Of a stretch of DNA of 44,305 nt, positions 34,068 through 43,800 are shown piece after piece. Made by a program: the position numbers and the translations under genes. Numbering within the stretch: position 1 is the first letter of the stretch; each line of letters begins with the position of its first letter. Below the pieces are notes generated by a model. The model saw nothing but the letters and a program-made list of their open reading frames with translations. It ran no database searches and was not told where the DNA came from. The stretch comes from Sinomicrobium pectinilyticum (GTDB lineage Bacteria; Bacteroidota; Bacteroidia; Flavobacteriales; Flavobacteriaceae): positions 1 through 44,305 of the forward strand of contig NZ_RJTM01000162.1 of NCBI RefSeq assembly GCF_003725735.1. Direction: 5' to 3'.

Positions 34068-37000
34068 ACATCCTTATGGAAGACAAGTCTGATATGGGTA
34101 CCTTTGCCCGGCTGACTGTCAATTTCCAGGGTCCCCTGCATGATAGCCAATAATTCCGATATTATTTTTATCCCCATCCCTTTATATTTCTTTTTATACA
34201 TTTCATCATCAATATTGGATTGATAAGACCGGTAATAGTTGAGGACTTCTGGAGGCATCCCTTTTCCGGAATCCCGTACTGAAATGATTATGTGTTGGTC
34301 CAGGACCATACATCCTATTGTTATGATACCATTGGAAGTGTTTTTTATAGCATTATCTATCAAATTATGGATAATGATAGAAATGAATTCCTTGTTAAGA
34401 ATAATATTCATAAATGGAGGAATAGCATTTATTATTTTGGTCCGTTGTGATTCCGCCAGGTTCCGGAAAAGCGCTATTTTTTGTTCTGCCAAGAGGTGTA
34501 TATTAAAAACGCGAGGCTTGTTATTGGCCGAATTATCATATATTTTGGTATAATCTAGTAAGTTGGTAATTAATTCGGATAGTTGATGAGAAGACGTATA
34601 GATAGATTTCAGGTGATCCTTCATGATCCGGTCCTTTCCGTCGAATTGTCGATAGGCTTCATGGCTTACATAAGCGATGTACCCCAAAGGATTTTTTATA
34701 TCGTGGGTCAGGGTGGCAATCAATTTCTTTTGACTCTCATTCTGTTTGCCGAGATTATTTTCGGTTTTTCTCAATGCGGTTATGGTATCGTTCAGTTGCT
34801 GTGTGTGCTCATTGATTTTGTCACTTAGCAACACGTTTTTGTTTTTAATGTATTGCAACCGTAGTCTTACCCCTAAATGAATAAGCAGGAGTAAAAAAAG
34901 CCCGGCGCTGATCTTAAACCAGTATGCCTGGTAAAAAGGAAATGGGATATAAAAAATAAACTGTTTATAGGTGTATCCGGAATTGAATCCTGATTTCTTC
35001 CGGGCTGTAAAAATGTATTCTCCCGGATTCAGGTTTGTATATGAAATAGCCATATCTCTGCCGAGAAGTGTCCAGTTTTGTTCTTTTGCCCCGTTGGCTT
35101 CCAGTTTTACTTCTACCTGATTGTTGGCCTGATTTCCATAATGAGGACTGGAAGTATAAAATGTGATTCTTTTGAAATCCTGTTTAATATTAAAGGTATC
35201 CCGCACCCGAAAGCTTTGATTGTCTATTTCAAGTTCGTCGATATATAAATGATTACCAGGTAGAATGGGTTTAATATTCCGGGAATTGAAATAAACAAGA
35301 CCGGCCAGTGAGGGAAGGTAGAGATCACCATTGGGGAGCATGGCGCTGTTGGGCTTCCCGCCCCCATTAAATTCATTACTAGTAAACCCGCAACTTTTAT
35401 CATAAAAATGGTAATAGGGTATCGTTTTTTTATTTTTAACATATTGGTCAATGCTTTGCCTGGAAACCTGGAAGAGACCTTTATTCGTCGTTATCCACAA
35501 AAATCCGTTTTTATCATCGATCACCGTATGCGATGTAGAAAGAGCGCTGTTGTGATCGAGTGGAAATGAGGTTATCTCGTTGTCGTGATACAAAAAATAA
35601 CCTTTATTGTAAGTGGTGATCCAGGTGCCATCACCGATAGTTTGTATTTCCCTGATATTGGCAGTCCCTGCGCATTCTATTTTTTCTACTTCTGCATTTT
35701 CCTTTTCGGGATAGTACCGGTACAGGCCCATTTCAGTACCAAGGAGAAGCGTAGCGTCACTTTGTTTCTCCAGACAGGTGATCTTAAAAGGAAATCTTTC
35801 TTTTTTCAATGGTTCCCGAACATCGGACAGTACATTCAGGTAAAAAAGGTCGCTTGATCGGTCTGTTTCTGAACAAGTGCTTATCCAAAGTTTCTGATCT
35901 TTATCCAGGTAAAGCGCGGTGATATGTGAATCAAAAAGCCATTGGTTGTATGTGTTATAAGAATCCTCCTTTTTAAATCGATATAACACCGAACCTCTTT
36001 TCATCCACAGGTTCATATTCCTGTCCGGACAGATAAAATATTTGTTGGCCCAGGCCATCTGTTTGTGGTGCCCCGTAAGTTGTCCGTCTTTGATCAATGC
36101 CCCGGAACCTGTTAAAATAACAGAATCATTGAGTTTGCTCACAGCATATTCAACATCGTCGTTATTCCCGTATCCTGTAGAAATATTCCTGAAATACCGT
36201 TTTTTGACGATACATAGCCCCTGGGCCGAGCTACCCAGGTATAGAATGTCGTTATTCGCATCAAAATAGATGGATTTGATGGCCTCTTTTTGCAGGTTGA
36301 AATCGGATAGGATATGTTTTGTGATCAGGCTATCCGATAGCTGTTCAGCATAAAATAAATTATGCGTGTCCTGACTGTAGAGAAAAACCTGGTTTGAAAT
36401 ATCATTTGTGTAAACAATCGGGGTTTTTCCCGGTCCAATTTTGTATAATGTAAGACAATTTCCTTCGGAGCACAGTACAAGCTTGTTCTCGCCGGTAAGA
36501 ATATATAATTGATCATTATACATAAAAGCCTGGTCCCGATGTTCCAGAGGGTAGTGATATATGCACGGAGTCTCGTGCCGGCCATTATATTCTGATATTT
36601 TATCAATCTCAATAAGGTAATATTTATTCCCGGTTTGTTGCAGGATGGCACTTTTTCTTCTCCCTATAAAGTGATTGTCGTTCGATATATTCCCGAATTT
36701 AAATCGATTTTCGGCAATGATGCTTTTGGCCCTGTTATCGAAAGAATCGAAGGAAGTGATGTGTTGAACGACACGGTCATGGATCAGAAATGTTTGGTTA
36801 TGTGAATTGGAAATGAATATACTATCCAAACTGGAAGAACCATAGAAAAATCGCATGCGGTTTGATGTGCTTCCCGGAATATTGGTATTGTCAAAGTTTT
36901 TAAAACGGCTTCCGTCAAACCGGGACACCCCGTTTTCCGTAGAAAGCCATAAATAACCGTGGACATCAAAAAAAATGTCCTTAATGCTGTTCTGGGGAAG

Positions 37001-37120
37001 TCCTTCGCTGTCCGTATACCACTCGAAAATATAATCCTGATCCTGAAACGATTTAGCAGTAGCAATTGAAAAAAAGACAAAAGGCAACACTACCAGCAAT
37101 CTGGTAAAATATTTTTCCAT
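34049..37120 (-). CDS. Propeller-type sensor histidine kinase
   Basis: 1023 residues. Signal peptide about 1-24. The N-terminal 25-640 region has two-component-regulator propeller motifs (GLPQNSIKDIFFDVHGYLWLSTENGVSRFDG; DKNGFLWITTNKGLFQVS), then a Y_Y_Y domain (about 650-725), a membrane helix (about 735-752), a coiled coil, HisKA with His806 (TLTHDIKNPLG) and HATPase_c with NLIDNAIKNT and GKGMPPEVL ... GMGIKI. This is the outer half of a hybrid two-component system, but it lacks the receiver and AraC domains of classical HTCS proteins. Its partner is probably the LuxR-type regulator encoded convergently. It senses a periplasmic ligand of unknown identity. Confidence 0.95.
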   Translation of the reverse strand: MEKYFTRLLVVLPFVFFSIATAKSFQDQDYIFEWYTDSEGLPQNSIKDIFFDVHGYLWLSTENGVSRFDGSRFKNFDNTNIPGSTSNRMRFFYGSSSLDSIFISNSHNQTFLIHDRVVQHITSFDSFDNRAKSIIAENRFKFGNISNDNHFIGRRKSAILQQTGNKYYLIEIDKISEYNGRHETPCIYHYPLEHRDQAFMYNDQLYILTGENKLVLCSEGNCLTLYKIGPGKTPIVYTNDISNQVFLYSQDTHNLFYAEQLSDSLITKHILSDFNLQKEAIKSIYFDANNDILYLGSSAQGLCIVKKRYFRNISTGYGNNDDVEYAVSKLNDSVILTGSGALIKDGQLTGHHKQMAWANKYFICPDRNMNLWMKRGSVLYRFKKEDSYNTYNQWLFDSHITALYLDKDQKLWISTCSETDRSSDLFYLNVLSDVREPLKKERFPFKITCLEKQSDATLLLGTEMGLYRYYPEKENAEVEKIECAGTANIREIQTIGDGTWITTYNKGYFLYHDNEITSFPLDHNSALSTSHTVIDDKNGFLWITTNKGLFQVSRQSIDQYVKNKKTIPYYHFYDKSCGFTSNEFNGGGKPNSAMLPNGDLYLPSLAGLVYFNSRNIKPILPGNHLYIDELEIDNQSFRVRDTFNIKQDFKRITFYTSSPHYGNQANNQVEVKLEANGAKEQNWTLLGRDMAISYTNLNPGEYIFTARKKSGFNSGYTYKQFIFYIPFPFYQAYWFKISAGLFLLLLIHLGVRLRLQYIKNKNVLLSDKINEHTQQLNDTITALRKTENNLGKQNESQKKLIATLTHDIKNPLGYIAYVSHEAYRQFDGKDRIMKDHLKSIYTSSHQLSELITNLLDYTKIYDNSANNKPRVFNIHLLAEQKIALFRNLAESQRTKIINAIPPFMNIILNKEFISIIIHNLIDNAIKNTSNGIITIGCMVLDQHIIISVRDSGKGMPPEVLNYYRSYQSNIDDEMYKKKYKGMGIKIISELLAIMQGTLEIDSQPGKGTHIRLVFHKDVYSDFS

Positions 37121-37848
37121 AGGGGGGTCTGGAATACTTAATACTATTTAAAAACCATTTTTTCCGAGGTAAAATTACTCATTTTTGTGATGGAGATGTC
37201 TACGTAACATCTAATTAAACTCCGGAGAAGCCTTTAAATAAAAACAAATCCTACATGTCTGTACCATGTAAAATCGTTTTTTTGAACTGATTTATTCAGC
37301 TAGTTATCAGGTATTTAAATTCTTGTTGTTTTGGCTTTACTATCCTCTATTTTGTAAGATAATTCTGTAGTTTTAATTCTACAGTAGAAGTTATATATAA
37401 CTATAATCCTAACAGATTTAATATACTAAAATTGCTATAAAAGTTTCTTTCTCTTCATTCCCGGACATCATCAGAAAGGATTTTTCCTAATAAATTCCGG
37501 ATGCTGTATACGGTGAACCAGGAGGAAAGACAAAAATGCCGGCAAGGCATTGTGTAGTGCCCATATACCCCAAATGGACAAAACCTGATGATTAATCAAC
37601 TTAAAAATGTACGATTATGGTAGTAAAATTACCTCTGCTTAAAATGAAATTCAAATACTTCGATATTTCTCCGGTTCCAGAAACCGGATTTCACCCTATT
37701 GCCTGAAAGTAAAAATACTTGGGGGTAACCCTTATTCATTTCCGAAGTCCTGATGAAAATCGTATCCGGATCTAAGCTTCCCAAAAGATAGGTGCCGGTT
37801 TGTGAGAGATTTAGTTTGGTTTATAAAATAATAAAATATCATTTATTG
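37121..37848. other. 728-bp divergent spacer between the kinase and adhesin genes
   Basis: AT-rich and without a supportable gene. It must hold promoters for both genes. It contains CTGTAG-N8-CTACAG (37365-37384) and the perfect 12-bp palindrome GTTATATATAAC (37390-37401) side by side, plausible regulator-binding dyads. The section 37480-37620 is less AT-rich but shows no open frame. No exact -7 box is seen close to the adhesin start (TTAGTTTG near 37811 is one mismatch off). Confidence 0.5.
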
Positions 37849-40800
37849 ATGAGTTCTGTCATATCCAACGAAAAAAAGAGGAATTCGTTTTCCTGCATGC
37901 TCCTTTTATTGGTGCTTTTGCTAACACCAGCTTTCGTAGACAAAGTAACGGCGCAAACCACCGTTACTTTCGACCGGGAATATTGGTTAGCGCTGCCTAC
38001 AACTTCCACCTTGTACAGAGCGGGTTCCGTATTTCGGGTCTCCACGTTTGATGCTCCGGCTACCGTGACTTTAAGTTCACCCCTGACAACAAGCTTTGTG
38101 CCTAAAACCATTACGATAGCGGCAAACAGCACAGGCGATATTCCTTTAACGGACGCTGAAGTGGAATTGCTTACGAATAGTACGGGGAACAGTATTGCCG
38201 GGACAGGCGTTCTGGTGGAGACGAACGCACGCATATCCATCTATTATGAACCGGGATCTGCAAGTGCAAGTCCTGACCTGATCCCTTTAAAAGGCAGTCA
38301 GGCTCTGGGTACAGATTTTTTGGTGCCTATGCAACAGGAATCGCCCGTTGAGACTGCACATGGTTACTTAATATTGGCTACGGAAGATAATACCACGGTA
38401 ACGATTACTCCTAAAGACGATATTATCGGACATACAGCTGGTACGCCTTTTACCGTGACCCTTCAAAGAGGGCAAATCTATTATGCAGAGAAAATAGGAG
38501 TGGAACCAGGTACTTCGGGAAGTAAAGTTATCTCGGATAAACCCGTGGTCATTACCATTTTTTCAGAATTGATGGGTTATGTATCTTCTACCGGAGGTGC
38601 GGCTGATTTGGGTGCAGAACAAATTGTACCAATTAAGAATATCGGGACGGAGTATTTAATTGTCAGAGGATATCGGAATCCGACAGATATCGTTTATTTT
38701 ACGGCTGTTGAAGATGATACGCAATTGATGGTTAATGGCTCCTTAGTAGCAACCTTAAATGCAACTGAGACCTATACCCTGAATACAGGAACTACTGATG
38801 CTTTCCATGTGCAAAGTACTAAAAAAGTGACAGCACTGCAATTATCGGCCGTTGACGCCGAACAAGGACTTGCTATGCTACCTGCGCAATTGGGTTGCAA
38901 TGGATCGAATCGGGTACAGGTAGTAAGGGCTAACAATAACGCTTTTTATATCAGTATTGCAGCGCCAACCAATACAGGATTTACCGTTAATGGTGATGCG
39001 ACCTTACTTGCGCCCGGTGCCTTTCAACCCATAGAGAATACGGGCTGGTATTATGCTCGAGTTGAAGTGCCTTTGTCTTTGGTTGCAGCTGGAGATGCGG
39101 TTGTAGTTACAAACACTTCACCAGCGGCAAAATTTCATATGGGTGTTTTCCATGGGGGTTTCGGGGCGGCCCGTTATGGCTATTTTTCCAGTTACACTAG
39201 TGTATCAATGAACTTCCCGGAACCTGAAAAGGAAGCCTGTGCAGGACAATCAGTCAGTTTTACACCCCAAATTCTTTCTTCTGATCCGATTGTTTCTTAT
39301 ACCTGGACGGGACCTGGCGGGAGTGTAGTATCCAACGACGAGATACTGACATTAGATGATGTTACGGATAGCGATACTGGATCATATACACTTACCGCGC
39401 AAACGCAGACTGATTGTACCGTGGAAGAAAGTGTGCAATTAACGGTTCTCACATTAACGGAAATTCCTGACGTTGGATTTCAAAGTCCGTTAGTTGTCTG
39501 TATTCCGGATGCAGTACTGGAGGTAAAGAATCCTGACCCCTCCTGGGTGAGTTATCAGTGGTATATGGATGGCATTTTAATCTCTGATGCAACGGGTATA
39601 ACCTATCGACCAACAACAGGACAAAGAGGCATATTTACGGTCAGTGCAATAGTGGAAAGTGGTTGTGAGACACCGGTTTCACAAGGGATTACAATGGACA
39701 GCAATTGTCCGGTGCCGTTTGAATGCGACGGTTCAGCCTATTTGATAAGCTCACCGAGCGGTACCGTTCCGTCCTCACTGTATGTTGTGCAAGCGAACAA
39801 CCCCACCATTGTGCACGCTACGATTACACCCTCTATTCCCGATCGCTATAACGGTATCGGCTATAATTTTGAGGACAACTTAATATATGGTTTTGCACAG
39901 GGAGACCCGCCTTCGCTTAACCCGGCCGACGTGGTTCGGATAGATGGCGAAGGTACGGTGACACGGCTCGGCGTACCGCAACCCACACCGGGACAAGTGC
40001 CGGGGATGGCGACATGGGCCGCTAATGCCAATGTCAATGCCAATGGCGGACGGGTTGGCTATGCCGCAGGGGTAGTGGGGCTCGATCACAAACTCTATAC
40101 ACTTGCAGTTACCAATAACAATACGGCGTTTCTGGTAACGGTGGATTTAACAACAATGACATATACGACGGTAAGGTTAAGCCTGGATATCAGCAATATT
40201 GTAGATCTGGCATTTTCTCCATATAACGGTTTTTTGTATGGGATTTCAAGCGGAAGGCTCATCCGTATTAATCCTAATAATGGAAATCAGGCTATTATCA
40301 ATCCGAGTTCCGGAACTATTCCTGCTAATCTTGCAGCAGGTGGTGCCTGGAATGATGTACAGGGGAGGATCTATTTTTATGCCAATGGTACAACCCCCAA
40401 CAGGCTATACCGTTATAACCCTGCAAATAATGCTTTCGTTAACGTCAGTGCGGCGGATCCTTACCCTACTTTCGATGCTACGGCATGTTTCCCCACCCGA
40501 ATGGAAAAACAGGTCAGTATACCTGCTGAAGGCCTGGTGCCCGGAGATGAAGTGGAGTTCGAGTTCAGTATCTACAATAGCCAGATGCTGCCCATGACGT
40601 ATGATTTTGAGGATGTGCTGGCATCAGCTGACCTGAGCTGGATTTCGGGTTCGGTAGAACCGGCCGCACCGGGTGGAGGTACCGTGAGCATTTCAGGACA
40701 GACGTTGACCATCAGTGGAGTTACCGTACAGCCGTCGGCTGCCACCGGGGAACCGCTGACATTCCGGGTCTCCGTTAAAGTTGCCGATAATGCTTCGTAC

Positions 40801-43800
40801 GGCAGTTGCTATTCCAACCAGGCCACCATTTCTCAGGGAGGTACCATGGTTGTCAGTGATAATCCGGATACAGAAGAACTTAACGACCCGACCTTATTTT
40901 GCCTGAACGAATGTGACCTTCAGGCACCCACCAGCGGGGGTAATATACAGGAATGCGCAAATGATCCCATACAGAAAATAACAGCCACAGCTACCGTACC
41001 GGACGGCGTTCAGCTGATCTGGTATGATGCCCCTGCGGGAGGAAATGTAGTGACTGACCCGAGCCTGGAAACCGTGGGCACTGTTACCTATTATGCTGCT
41101 GCGGACGACGGTACCTGCATAAGCCAGAACCGGACACCGGTAACGCTGAATATTCTGCCTACACCGTTGCTGGATGAGATTGAGGATGTGGAAGAATGCG
41201 TGTCCTATGAGCTCCCCGTGATCTCGGGAAGCAACCTTACAGGCAATGAGGCCTACTATACGGAACCGAATGGAGGAGGAATAAAATATCTTCCGGGTGA
41301 TGTTATTGAAGATATCGGCAGTACAACGCTTTATGTCTATGACGAGATGGCAGCTATGGATAACTGTGAAGGAGTTCTCACTGTAGCATCCAATACAAAC
41401 TATATCATTGATGATCTGTTTGAAGATGGCACCCATCACCAATATCCGGGAGCGACTAATTCCGGTTTCTGGCAGGGTACTGCAAACCAACAGATACTTT
41501 ACAACAGCCCGGGGACGCCTGTGGGTGACCAGATCTATCTGGGGCTTGTCGGGGATGTGTCAATAGACGATACGTCCGCTTGTTTCGGTACTGAGGTCAA
41601 TATAAATGCACAGGTTACCATTACCAATCAGGGGCCCGGGAACGGGGCGGGATATTCCGGAAGGCTGGCAATTATCAATAAAAGTACTGATGAAATACTG
41701 TATCAGACTCAGTTGACTGCTAATTTCCCTGCAACTACAACGATGACCCCTACAGTGACGGGCACAGTTCCCGCAGCGGATGTGCTTGCAGGAAATATAG
41801 CCATTATGGTTGCTGTGGAAACGTACCAGGGAACCTTTAAAAACTGGCAGGTTTCCGGTTTCAATGCAGATTACCAGTTCCAGCCGGAGAATACACAGGC
41901 CTGTTCGGATGAACAAAGTTTTGAGCTGACCATTAACGACCTTCCGGAACTGGTGATTACGGATCCCGGTCCGGAGTGTTTGCCCGGTACGGTGGACCTG
42001 ACCGATGCAGCAGTGACTGCCGGGAGTACTGCCGGTTTAATATACAATTATTTCGAAGATGCGGAAGGTACCGTAGAATTAAGCGGTCCGGAGTCCGTTT
42101 CGGAAACAGGTACATATTACATTCGCGGGGAAGACCCGGCAACAGGTTGTAGTACCATCATGCCTGTGGAAGTCATATTGATTGATGCTCCTGAAGTAAG
42201 TATCGGGCAACCGGTTTGTATAGATGGTGAAGGAAGTATTGAAGTGATCTCTCCGTTGGGTGCGCAATTCGAGTATTCCATTAACGGGGCGGATTATCAA
42301 TCTGCCGCAGTCTTCGAATCCGTAGCGCCGGGAACGTATATGGTAACAGTGAGAAATACAACAAACGGTTGTGTGAGTCTGGAAACAGAGGCGGTAGTCG
42401 ATAATGCCCCGACAGCCCCGGTACCCGTTGTCACACAACCGGATTGCGAATCGCCAACCGGGACTATTCATGTACCGAGATATGAGAATGCGTCATACTC
42501 CATCGACGGGGGAGCAAGTTTCTCAGGACTCAATACTTTCAGTGAACTGGAACCAGGGGACTATTCAGTGGTGGTAAGGGCAGACGGATGCGACAGCGAT
42601 CCGGTGACCGTTACCATTGAAGAAGCACCTCTTGTTCCCGCATCTCCTGTAAGCGGAGGAGATCAGGTCGTTTGTGCGGAAGATCCGGTACAGACCATGA
42701 CAGCCACAGCGTCTGTGGAAGCAGGCGAAACACTTGTGTGGTATGATGCCCCTATTGGCGGGAATGTGGTGGCCGATCCGTCATTGAACGCTGTAGGTGT
42801 GGTAACGTATTATGCCGAAGCCAATAACGGTACATGTCCCAGCCTGAACCGCACGGCAGTGACCCTGATGATCCAGGAAGCGCCGTACCTGGATCCTATG
42901 GAAGACCAGGAAGCGTGCGAGGAATATGTGCTTCCGGAGATCGAGGGAACCGGCCTTTCGGGCAACGAAGCTTATTATACGGAAGCGAATGGCGGAGGTA
43001 CACGGCTGGAACCGGGCGATACCATCAATACGGTGGGAACAACCACGCTATACATTTTTGACGAAATAGAGGGGGAGTTTAATTGTTCCGGAACCCTTTC
43101 TGCGGTAAGTACCACCAAAGTAACGCAATCCGGTTTAGAGGAAATGTGGTTTCAAAGCCTATATCTGACAGATGATTATGATTCCGCGATTTGGAATGGG
43201 ACTTCAACAGCAATAAGTTATGATACCACTGATCCGGTTATAAATAGCCAAACTTATAAGACCATTGTCGCGGATGTTGTATTTTCAGGTGACCCCGGCT
43301 GTTTCGGTTCTGCTATACGCATCAACCCGAGGATGCAGATCACCAACACCGGTCCCGATACGGGGAGAGCGTATTCAGGTGAAGTAGCTGTGGTCAATAA
43401 TGTCACGAATGAGATCATTGCAAGGTCACAGCAGTTGCTGAACACCCCGGTCAATGATCCGGTAGACATTGATTTCACTACCGGAGTATCGATTGAAGAT
43501 CTGACGGAAGGGAACATCAGCATAGTGATTATCGTAGAAACCTATCATGGAGATGACTATATTAAAGACTGGACAATAGAGAATTTTTCGGTTGATTACC
43601 AATACCTCCCCGAATTTACCCCGAGCTGCCCTGATGAGGAAAGTTTTGATGTGACCATTTATGAGATGCCGGTGGCAGATGCAGGGGAAGAACAAACACA
43701 GTATAACGATGGGATATTTACCCTGGATGCAGCTACTCCGGCTTTCGGGACCGGTGAATGGAGTGTTGTCGACGGCATATTGGCCGAGGCGATTTCAGAT

